From: Euonymus europaeus
Taxonomy: Eukaryota; Streptophyta; Magnoliopsida; Celastrales; Celastraceae
Direction: 5' to 3'
Assembly (NCBI GenBank): GCA_963580455.1
Contig: OY756962.1
Location: 23,945,001-24,009,000 of the forward strand
Length of the DNA stretch: 64,000 bases
How positions within the stretch are numbered: the stretch's first letter is position 1; each line of letters starts with the position of its first letter. The translations under genes were made by a program, and so were the position numbers. The notes beneath the pieces were generated by a model. That model searched no databases. It had not been told where the DNA came from and worked only from the letters and a program-made list of their open reading frames with translations. This document shows, piece after piece, positions 9,891 to 20,755 of this stretch.

Positions 9891-12374
9891 TCTCGCCCCA
9901 ACCGAAATAATATAGTAGTTATCTTTTGGTCACATTTAGCTTTTTTTTCTTCTTCTTCTAATTTAGCTCTATGTTACCGTTACCCCTTTACACCCAAATG
10001 ATTTAAGAAAAGAAGAAAAGAAGAGAAGAAAAAGGAGAGCGACAAAGCCAAAACTGACAAAAAGGGGAATAGTGACCAACAGAAACAGCAACAGCAGCAG
10101 CGGCCTCGAAAAAAACTAGCTGCTCGCCTGCTCGATTTTACGATTTGCTAAGAAGATCTCAAGACAATCGTCGAAGACCTTCAAGTGATCTCCATCTGCG
10201 GTCATGTCTTCCCCCAAACTCTGGTATCCTCATATCTCTCGTACTTCCGAGCGCAAATTTAGGGATTTGATTGTTTTTCAAATAATTATGCTTCATTTAT
10301 GCATTTTTGTGATTGCAAACCAGATATCTGCAATGGTTCCAGTGCTAAAAGTGCAGTTGTCCGGTGCCCAATCAGGCCTGTTCGACAAGCAATGTCAGTG
10401 CCTTTGTTTTCGGTCCATAGGGAGCCAAAATGATTCGACTATGTTGCATAAGAGGATCGATGGCGAAGAAGATCCGCAGGTATTGCGTGGAGAACTGAAG
10501 AGATTGGAGGCAAAGGCATTGGCTCTTACTTCAACTTTTGAACATCACGAGAAGGGGATTAGAGAGCTCAATGAAGTGGTAATTCGATTGTATATGTTGC
10601 TGAAAAATTGGAAGAAATGGACAGTTCGAATTTTGATTGATTTAGGAAATCTTATCTAGTGTGATATGAGAAATATTCACGTTTATGCTAATTTGAGGTT
10701 TTTTTATCATTAACTGGCTACTGAGGATTATTTTTGTTATAATTGATGGAACTGGAATGATTCTCGGCATATGGAGTCTTCCATTTGTTTAATTATTGCT
10801 TGCATGAATATAATGGAAATGGAAATTCATAATTATTGGAACTTATATATCGGTTATATTTTTCATAATCTCATGGCAGTTTTGTTTCTTCCTAAGCCGT
10901 GTTTTTTTTGTTTCTTATTATTATTAGCCTGAGAGTGGACTCGAATCTTGCGATGATTTCAGTTATAAGGAGTAGACTTTAATCGTTTTGTTCTGGGTCT
11001 TATCCTTCAATTTTTGTTTCAGAAGTGTATGCACAAGAAGTTATCATTTCCTTTTAACATTACAGGTTTATTAAAATATTTAACCATAGTTTCAATGATG
11101 TTCTAGGACTTGGAGAAATTGGCTATTGATTGTGAGGCTAGAAAGAGAGGAATATGGCCTTAGCTAAAGACCTTGCAGCTCTCAAATTGTGGGTAAATTG
11201 TAATGTTTCTTGGCTGGATTTTTTTTTTTTTAAATATTTTCCTGCTAACTAAATCTATGATTTACTTTTGGGGTATCCAATTTGAATCTGTAGGAGGATG
11301 AGATTTTGAAGCTTTGCCTCTTGGTAATGAGGCCAATCACAAAGATACAGTAGACGTTCTGGGAAAGTCCCTGGCCATTCGAAACAAGTAATATGTCTAT
11401 ATGACCTTCCATGTACACATGCATGACAGGATGGAGTGTACTTTATATGCATGGAATTGATTTCCAACTGAATTTTACAATTCTAAAACTATTGGCAAAA
11501 TATAATAGAAACGTAAAACTAGTCGAATCTATCTCAGAATCTGTTGCATAGTACAAGAGAGCAAATTTTTACTTTTTTAGGGTTTACTCTTCCTTTGGTT
11601 TCATTCAAGTAGTTTCCTTGTTACGGTTCATGTTGATTCTCCATTCTCCAATGTTCTTTATGCTGCCATAGACTAATTTTAGTGTTTTTGTTGCCTTTTA
11701 TCATCCCTTTCCTCCATAATGATCATAAAGTAATTTTTTTGATTTATTTCCCAAGTTTATTTATCTTAATGTAAATTATTATATTTGTTTAATATTATTG
11801 ATCTCAATCATTTTGTGTAGTCTGTCTGATATATAAGAACTCTTCGATAAGTGTTCACCCATTTTGTGCACAAGTTTACTGGAGCCTTATTATTGGGTAA
11901 TCGAGTTGTCTTTATAAGGTCACCTTTTTTTCCTCAATTTGGGGCAGCCATTATTCTAGGTTAAACTTGAACTCATAGAACCAAAGATAATTGAAAGGGT
12001 TAAAAGTTAACATGTAACCTTTAGCCTCAAAACACACGTAAAGTTTTGCCTTTTTACTCATACGCAGTAGAAATCAGCATCACAAAAGGTTTTTCTTTTT
12101 CGCCTCTTGGAAAGTGGAAACTGATGTACGTCATCAAAACAAGGGAAGAATTTCAAAAGAACCTCACCCTTTATATATGTAGCTCTCCATGTTCTGCAGT
12201 AAACTCTTTACTCCTTCACTCTATTTAGTTTTCATGTTGTACTTAAATACTACCAATTAATTCATATTGAGCTACGGGAGATTGAGTTTGTTGAGGAGGA
12301 TGATGTTTTTTATGCAATTTCCTGTTATACTTTTCATAGAGCAATTTCAAGTGTGTGCTTGCAAGGGGATTGAT

Positions 12375-12465
12375 TCTCTAAGGTCTTTCTTGTGGCCTAG
12401 CGGTTGCCAGCTCCTTACACTTGCACAAGGTGCTAGGTTCGATTCTCCCTTTCTTAAAAAAATTC
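12375..12465 (+). mobile_element. tRNA-derived SINE-like element
   Basis: GTGGCCTAGCGGTTG fits a Pol III A box and GGTTCGATTCTCC fits a B box, spaced about 45 bp apart, followed by T- and A-rich sequence. It lies in an intron of the TRAIP pseudogene. A true tRNA is excluded because no acceptor stem or anticodon arm can be folded around the boxes. Confidence 0.5.
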
Positions 12466-14194
12466 AGAATATTACCCTGTAATTAAATCTGTACCCATTT
12501 TTTTATCATGCAGTGTTTGCACAATAACTGAAATGTCAGTCTTCTCTAGCTTTTCCAACAGGGCCATTACTTAATTGATACTCTTTTTGAAGTCTGGTCC
12601 TGAGCTAGTTGAAAACATTCCACTGCAATTTTCGTATAGTGGCTATTCTCGATATTTGAATATGTTTCCAGAATGTCGCCCACCCAAGTGTTTAAATTGT
12701 ACCAGAAAATGTCCGATTTCTCATTAGTTGATGCTATTACATTTTGCATCTCTTTTCTTTATTTCTGGTAGTGGCAATTTATACAAATCCTGATTGAACA
12801 TGTTTATTCCATTTTTAGGAGTTATAAAGAACTAATGGCCAAGTGCAATACACTCGGACGATGTGAAGCTCGTTCTGGTAGATAGCTTGAGAAGAGGAAA
12901 AAGAACATTAGTAAACTGAAGGTAAGTTTTCAATGGCCTACTTAAAAGTTTCAATAGGGAATTCCTTCCGAGTTTGGCCTATTATCTATTTTTCTTTGTT
13001 GAATGTAAGTTGTCCTTTATCCTTTATCTACTTAAAGTTTTCTATGCAGAACTGCTTTTTATTTTGGCTCAGAAGAACCTTTTTCCTTGTTTCTGTTTGT
13101 TTTATCATTATTATCAGGCTAGAATAGAAGAGCTGGAGGCTGTTGCTGAGGCAACAAATAATGAAGTTTTGAGGGCATTAACAGCTTCAATGAGAGCCGC
13201 CAGCTACAGGGTGATTCTATGGTACCAATGTCTATTCGAAAACTTTATCTGGTGATCAAAGTGAACAACTTTTTATGGTCAAAGATAATTTGAGTCAGAA
13301 TTGAAACCCAATTGGTGATCGATCATGTTCTAGGGAAAAATATAACTTAGCAACAATGTGGTTCCAGAGTGCCCTACAGATCAAAAAAATAAAACATCTG
13401 TTGATACAGAAAGAGGTCCTTTCATTTTAATAGATGAGGATACTTCTACAGTGGTTCATAGATATCCAAATCCTTGTTCCGAACATATAACCAGTGAAGC
13501 AGTGAGGATATCATTGGCAAGTTGTCTTTGTCAAGTCCAAAGGTAGCTGTAGGTGTTGACGGGGAAGTTACAATGCATGAACCCAGTAAACTTACAGGGC
13601 TTATTGGTTCAGGAACCCAGGTTAGTTGCAATTCAGGTTACAACCCTGTTGATGCCATGAATGAGGATATTACTGTGGTCTTCTGTCACACTACACAGAT
13701 TCAACCAACGCTGAATATTACAAAAGCATCCCCATATGTAGGTAATCGATTATGATGAACTTGAGCGGATATTGATAATTTTAGTAGCATATGAAGCCCA
13801 ACTTGTAAAATTACTTTCATTTGTGTTTCGTTTATCCTTTTTATGTATGCTTTATTTAGAAAGTTATTTCTCCTATGCTCGTTTAAATTTCCAGGAGATG
13901 TATAATGTATGTTTTTCTGGTGGATTGCTGGGTCCTGACGGAACAAACCGATATCTAGGAAAGTTGTGTAAGTGCAACCAAAGCAACGCATCTATGGTCA
14001 TGCAGGCTAAGAATACAAGTGGTGACTTGTTGCTGTTGGAGGCTAGGAGATGATGGGAGAGGAGGCAAAGTAAATGTTTTGAGATCTCAGAGTCATTGCT
14101 CAACGGTTAGTGATGGCCTATACACTGATTTTTTTTTCTGCCATGTATCAAAATATGAATAAGTTTTGTTCTTTGCAGCCCGTATCCCTAATCA

Positions 14195-14290
14195 GTTAAA
14201 ACAAGGACCTCTCGGTTTAGTGGTAGCCACTCCTTATGATTTTGAGTAGGTCGAAGGTTGAATCCTCTCTCATGTTTAATGTAACATGTC
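14195..14290 (+). mobile_element. tRNA-derived SINE-like element
   Basis: CTCGGTTTAGTGGTAGCC resembles an A box and GGTCGAAGGTTGAATCC a B box, about 45 bp apart, in the 3' part of the TRAIP pseudogene. It is similar in layout, though not in detail, to the segment at 12.4 kb. Confidence 0.45.
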
Positions 14291-14639
14291 CCTAACACGA
14301 AGTAAACAATGCCTGTTTTTTTTTGGAGATTTCTTGGAGCTGGTTTCCATAAGCAAGATCCTGGTTGTCAAATATCTGAAGATGTGCCAGCACTGTAGAA
14401 ATATTTGCCTTCGTTTATTTCCATTGAAAAGGTTTGGCAATCTTATAAGCTTGACTTATCAGAGCAGTATTACTTTATCTCCAGAACATTTTCATTCTCC
14501 ATTAGACAGTCATACATCAAGCCGGCTTGATAGTGTAATTTTCTCATGGTTGTTCGACAGAGGTCCTGCAAGGAGGCACAGGAATTTTCCTAGTTCCTAC
14601 ATTACTATGAAATAAATATTCATTATAAACGTGAAATAG

Positions 14640-16595
14640 AAGGTTTGGAAGATTTTTCCTTTGCGGACACATATGGTCTCAAGAACACATTGTATCTGGA
14701 TTATGCTTTGATGGTTTGAAAATTCTTTGAGAGTAGTGAATTCTTCCAGCTTTTTCAGTCTCCGTCGGTGCCTGCTTATATTACGACCTGGAATTGTTTG
14801 TTTAATTCAATGCTTCATGTTAAGGCAAAGTCAGATTACCTTGGCAGTTAAGGCTTTTGACCGTCTTACTAATTAGGCCATTGACGATGCCAGGGGCGTC
14901 CTGAGATGGGACGAGATGAGCCGCCGCTTGGAGACTCCAAATTCTCAAGGTCTTATATTTTTTAAAATTCTACATCTATTTAGACCTAATTGAGTGAATT
15001 AATCCAATAACTCTCGGTTCATTTCAATTTTTTTTTTAAAAATTGATTCTATTTTACTTTCATTATTCTTTTTAAAAAAGAGGATCTCTTTTTCAGAATT
15101 CGCTCCAGACTCCTCAATATTCAAATATGTCATTCAAGATGATGCTCAATAATATTTTAAAATCAGAATTCTACCTCTAGTTTTAGTGGAAAACCACGTT
15201 AATATTCTTCGCATTAGGTTTTTTGGTTGTTAAACTTTCTTCATTCTAACCTTATAGTTTTGATGACATATTTTTCTAAAAAGATAATAAAATTGATGAA
15301 GTGGACACTTCAAACATCCAATATGAGTTTAAATTAAAATCACGATCCGTATTGATAGAAAATTTCTGCACTAATATTTTCAGTGAGAATCACACTTGAA
15401 GATTTTTCGAGTCCAAATCATTTGATCTTAAAAAAAATTCATGAGTATATAAACTGTAAAATTAATACCTAATGTATAAACTATCAAATTACTATTAGAT
15501 TAATAATATGAACATTACGTTGTACATGTATCACGTTAGTATCAAAACATAAAATAATATAGCATATAAATTTATGAGGAAAGAAGCCTAAATCTCTCCT
15601 ACATGTTAGAGTGTTTATTATTAATTATTATTATTATTATACTACGTGAATATCATAATAATTGTGCAGAGAATCAGAACAATGGACCACTAATGAATTC
15701 AACGAAGTCACACGTGTCCAACGACTTTTCTGGTAAAAAAAAAAAATAGAATGGATGTCATGGAAATAGTGGAACACGACCAGACAGGCGGGTCCAAATG
15801 AACATCAAATTGAGTTTTTAAGATTTTGACTATGAAATATACAAAACGTCATCGTTTGCTTGTCTAATTTATTCTCTGTCTCCGACAAAAATGGTTGACT
15901 GCTATTGCCTTACTATTCTCCCTCATTTATCCGCAGACAATCTGTAATCTGTAGACCATAAGTCCTTATTTTTTTTGTTTTACATGTTTGCAATTTGTTA
16001 AGAAATGTATTACATATCGGTCGGGCGTAAGTCATCTATGTGATTTATAAATAAAAGAATCGATCTCTGTCACTGAAAATACCTTTTAAATTATAAATTA
16101 TAAAATCGTGTAGGGTGGATCGTAGTTTTAGAGCGGACAATAGCTTCTAGAATTAAATTTATTTATTATTTAATTTAATCATGCTGCTTCATTCCTCAAT
16201 TGAGACAGTCTAATACACCCGGGGCTCTGTTTGTTTTAGGGGAAAAAATATAATTTTGGAAAATCTCTGATTTTCTTAACTGAATATAGTAGGTTTTCAA
16301 CGTATATATGTTATATGAAAATATTTAGAGAAATAAATCATTGAAATAAATACCAATTTTTTTTCCCTTGAAACAAATATAGTATAAGAACAATTAATAT
16401 AAGTCTTGCAATCCTGGAAATCTTCAGAGTTCGAGTCCTTCCAAATCCTGTTTATGCAAATTTAGAAAAATATTGTACATGGTTAAGATAGTTGAATTGG
16501 TAGATTTGATACCTAAAAGGAATATATATATATATATATGGATTTGATTGATTAGACGGGAGTTGCCTACTTATATATACATACACACGTGATAC
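14640..16595. other. Intergenic sequence, nothing identified
   Basis: AT-rich DNA with short runs such as (AT)n near 16525. About 14880-14960 has a GC-richer patch (CAGGGGCGTCCTGAGATGGGACGAG) that may be a transposon edge. No coding region can be supported. Confidence 0.45.
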
Positions 16596-17119
16596 CAAGG
16601 GCGGAGCCTGGATTTTTTTCTACCCTGGGCTATCAAGTAGCAACAATACATACCAGGGATTGAGCTAGGAGCTTATACTTGGGAGCCGATAGGTTTTGGT
16701 GTTATTTATCAAAATTGAATTGAGAAGTAATCAACAATGTACTTACACGTGGGAATGAAAAGTTGAACATAACAAAACTCACATGAGAATAAAAAATTGT
16801 TAAAGAACAAAATTTACAGATATATTACAAACACTATCAAGCGGCTTTCACTGCTTCACTGTGCTAGGTTATTGAAGTATAATCTATCATTGTCAATCAA
16901 ATTATAATACTAAAATTTATTCGTCTCAACTAATCCGCAACACAACTCAGTGATGAGTTGAAGTCTGTACTGGACTATTGAGCTTAAATTTCCAAATTAA
17001 TAAACATGTTAGTAGAGACATATGTTTATTAGGGTATATATAAGTATATATACTAAAAAAATTTTAAAAAGTTACCCCGGGCTAGAGCCCACCCTAGCCC
17101 AAGGGTGGCTCCGCCCCTG
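16596..17119. mobile_element. hAT-type MITE with perfect 8-bp target duplication
   Basis: A 524-bp element starting CAAGGGCGGAGCC and ending GGCTCCGCCCCTG, which are inverted repeats differing at one base. It is flanked on both sides by CGTGATAC, an exact 8-bp direct repeat, and 8 bp is the hAT superfamily hallmark, as is the CA[AG]GGG end. The GC-rich subterminal part (CCCTGGGCTA / TAGCCCGGG) is also partly inverted. No transposase is encoded. Confidence 0.88.
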
Positions 17120-18280
17120 CGTGATACATACACCCGTATTCCAAGCATGCATTAATAATACAAAATCCGTAGACTAATCTTCATACGTAGTTCAATCGGT
17201 ATAATATGTTCGATGAAGTACGAAAACAGATGACCACATTATAATAGAGTAGACTGGGTAGTGTATATATACATAATTTGGTGATATATATATATATATA
17301 TATATTTGTATGTATACAAGTACGTAGAGTTTCATATAAAGTAGAATAAAGTACGGTTTTTTTTATAGGAATAAATTAAGGTCTTAATTTCTTCTGTGAT
17401 CAACATAAAATTAATATGGAGAAGTCAAGAGTAAATTTTACTCTTAAACTGTACTCAAAGCCCATCGATTAGCCTAACTAAAAAGAGGATTATGTGTGTT
17501 CAAATATTCCGGATTCTGGAAAGGTCAAAGATTTGATAGATTAAATATATATCAATCTATGATAATTAATCAAACCAGGTGTTTATCTCGACTTGATTAT
17601 GACGGATTTATGTCAACATATAGGAAGTAATTCCCTTAATATGTACACGTGGAAAATGTAAAGCTATATATTCACCAACCCACAAATATATGTATAGCTT
17701 CCTTGAGAAATTGCTGTCCCACATTTCCACATCGAAAGATGTGGGACTAAAAGTTCACTTTATAAGTTGAAAAGCCCCTTCATGCAATCAACAAGGATTT
17801 TTCTCATGTCATGTGAGTTGCCCAACCCACTTACATGATTTCAGGAGGAATAAAATTGTTCGGTCTCGATATATCCATGTGAACCGGATAATTCATCTAT
17901 GGGCCTGAATGTATCCATTGAACCGAACAATTTTTTTTGATCATTTGAACCGAACAATTTAAAACAAACAATATTATTAATATATATGTATGGGGTGTGA
18001 AATTTATAACATAAATTATTCAATAGTCATATACTTACGAATGCATAGACAGTTGAAGACAAACGAATCAACACTCTCACAATGATTTTATGCACCACAT
18101 CGATATATGACACAGTCTATCAGAATCATCCAATAATTTATCTGAAATCCATGCATGCATATTGTAAACACAGGCATTGATATACACAGACCCAACTTGG
18201 TACACAAGTCTCTTAATGAACACTATAACTTGTGTAGTTGTGTGAAATTAATTATCAAACCTTCAAACGCTACCTTGACT

Positions 18281-18311
<31 letters not shown>

Positions 18312-20583
18312 ATTCTTGAGTTACTTATCCTAAATTATTTCATTTTTTTTCCAACATAATATAGATGATAGAATTAATAATTAAATTAATTCATTACTAA
18401 AGTAATAAATATTTAAACAAAAATTAATATCTAGCTCTCCAGAATAAAATTACAGGAGGTGGGGTTTAGGGATCTAATTACCAAGTAGATAATTAATCAG
18501 TGACTTGGTTTGGATTAAGTTTATGGTATTTTTTTTTTTTAAAATAACAATAATAAGATCGAAGTCAATGAAGAACATTGGCGATTTTTTCCCTATTAAT
18601 TTAATCTGTGCACGATAACCTTAATCCAATAAAGTCAAAAGTTTAAGGCACCACGCATTTGGTTATTTTGTTATGAAAAGGACTACACTATCAAAGGGTA
18701 GGTCAGGACGAATCTCATGTGTCTGCATGTTCTCACAGAATTCATAAAAATAAAAACCCATGTTTTTCAGATGAAAAATCTGTCTCACGGGGAAAAAAAT
18801 TAGAAAAAAAAGGGATAAAAATTACCATTAGTGAATTAATGTGGTGAGCTTTAGAAAAAATAGAAGTGCCGATTAATTATATTACTATAATCGAGGATAT
18901 GCATGAATTAGTCACAGTTAATGTCAGGACTAATAAATAAGTTACGGGAGAGTTTTCCATCACAATAGGTTTGCAGTAGAGGTCGATAGTAAACACATTC
19001 CTATTTGTTACAGCAATGAAGTATTGAAGTTACTTGTTGTTTGCGTACGTGGACATTTAGAGGATTTAAATTAAGTAAGACTCAAATAAAATATATGAAA
19101 ATGTAAACAAGGGAACAAATAAACGATCGAAAAGTAATTTTTAAATATATTGGCTCGAATTTATAGTATGATAGAGATATTAGTAAATATTTAGGTAGAT
19201 GGTAAAGTTAAAAACGGGTGGATGAAATGGAGTAGTGCATGCATGTGCGGTTTTACGAGACCGAAAAATTCCTTTTCACGTGTAATATATCAAAGTCTAA
19301 TCTTTCTCCTCAAATTAAATGGATCGGAGGTCATGAATCATGCATTTCATTACTAGAGATTTTAACTCGGCTTAGTCAATTCATTCTTTCCGTGGCTACA
19401 CAACTATATATATATATATGTATGTATATATCCTTCCAAAAAAACCACTTTCAAGTCACGTTTTCTCTCAATAGTTCCTGCCATAACCGCGTGAAGTAGT
19501 ACTAGTGAAGTGTGTATGCGTTGATTACTTTGAAGACTTAATTGCTTGCACTTGCACCAACAAATTGATGAGATGGCCGCCGGCAAGATTAATTTTCATG
19601 CAGAGAGAAGACCAAACAGATAACCACAATATTAATTTCATTTCCATATTTGATATCTAAATGGAGGAGACGTGGTTTAAGACATCAATCCACAATAGTG
19701 GGAATCTAAATTAAGTCAGTACTCGTTTGTGTGTGGACCTTGTTTGTGGAGCAGTACTTCTTTCCTCACAAGCAACATAAACTACTAGAAAAAATAATAA
19801 AATTAATAACTCCGAATGAGCGAGTAACTTAGTTGATGAGTTAAGTCATATGTAATTTTGAATCCGGAGTTCAAGCCTCACCTCATTCTCTCAATCAAAA
19901 TATTTTTAAGGGGCAACCCTAATTAAATAAAGAACACACCATTTATATCGCAAATATAAATAGGAACCTAAAACCTCAACACTAATTTTACAAAAGTACC
20001 CCTATAACATAATTACTCCAAGTCAGCATTAAAAACCTAGAGGATTTCCTGATGCTGCTTCATGGAAGTTTCTTATTCTCTCTCTTTTTTCCTGAGGAAG
20101 GAGAAGGATGAGAAGTTTCTTATTCTCTTTTCTTTCTTTTTTTTTTTTGAAGAAGGGCAAGGAGTGTGAGACTCAAATTTGAAGTTCGAGATTACATATG
20201 ATCCAACTCACTAACTCAATTACTTGCGATTCGTAATAAGTTTTTTAGTCTCTTAAAAACACTTGGAGTACCTATACACTAACCAAAAATAATGAAAACA
20301 CAAATTGTGTCATTCCATGACAGAATGATGAGGTCAAATTTTAGGCACAAGGGAATATTTGTCGTATACGTCCGTGTTCTTTTTTCCTTCCCGTTGCTTA
20401 GAGAGATGTCACTAAACACGTTAGCAATTACGTACGCACCATAATTGAATGTCCAAATTAAAGAACATGATATCTGTTTATTTCCATTCGTGGGTGTTGG
20501 TTAAAGTTTGATCAAACGTTTGAACTTTGAAAATATAGAGACTTTTCTGTCCTTAATTGTTCTCCCCACTGGTTTTTTTCCCC
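17120..20583. other. Intergenic sequence upstream of ACC synthase
   Basis: AT-rich, with TA and TG microsatellites at about 17287-17305, 18283-18312 and 19405-19430, a snRNA-promoter-like motif at 17705-17765 and a weak tRNA-like segment (about 19815-19885). The last kilobase is the likely promoter of the ACC synthase. No gene is supported. Confidence 0.5.
17705..17765 (+). other. Hairpin resembling a plant snRNA upstream element plus TATA
   Basis: GTCCCACATTTCCACATCG is followed by its partial inverse GATGTGGGACT and, about 20 bases on, TTTATAAG. The plant snRNA upstream sequence element is RTCCCACATCG, placed about 30 bp before a TATA box. No snRNA sequence follows, so this is either a dispersed repeat or a decayed snRNA promoter. 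Confidence 0.3.
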
Positions 20584-20590
20584 TATAAAT
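20584..20590 (+). promoter_or_regulatory. TATA box of the ACC synthase gene
   Basis: TATAAAT in the context CCCCTATAAATTCTC, 172 bp upstream of the ATG, giving a leader of about 140 bases with a CT-rich start, as is usual for ACS genes. Confidence 0.65.
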
Positions 20591-20755
20591 TCTCAAACAC
20601 ACTTAGCTCTTCCTCCTCACATTCCTCCATCAGTACTACTTCGATTCATATTTCTTCCAACACAAACAAATCCTGATCAAATAGTGTTCATCACTTGGGT
20701 CTTGGTATAGTACCGACAATCACATACTTTAATACTTGATACTTGAGAGGCTAAA

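Larger units (their letters stand above)
7715..10128. other. Intergenic sequence with small repeats
   Basis: No gene is supported. It contains a small inverted-repeat element (8622-8754), a (TC)25 tract (9061-9110), a copy of the GATCAAAT-type dispersed repeat (about 9486-9660) and a weak SINE-like segment (about 9750-9890). Open frames here are short and lack family features. Confidence 0.5.
10129..14600 (+). pseudogene. Pseudogene of a TRAIP/NOPO-type RING E3 ubiquitin ligase
   Basis: Exons of a TRAIP-like RING E3 ligase (a replication-stress ubiquitin ligase) are recognisable, but the frame is destroyed. The RING exon (10129-10220) still encodes EDLKTIVEDLQVISICGHVF, but an in-frame TAA (10149) replaces an expected aromatic residue after the Cys pair, just after an apparent 8-base insertion. 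Exon 2 (about 10325-10580) has TAA at 10346, CPVP where the RING needs CPVC, then a frameshift before FRSIGSQND and GEEDPQVLRGELKRLEAKAL. Later exons at 11106-11194 (frameshift), 11294-11388 (NEANHKDTVDVLGKSLAIRN after a frameshift), 12819-12921 (in-frame TAG), 13118-13210 and about 13895-14105 follow. Splice sites are largely preserved, so this is a decayed duplicate or unitary loss, not a retrocopy. The 3' limit is uncertain. Family assignment is from memory of plant TRAIP proteins. Confidence 0.8.
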
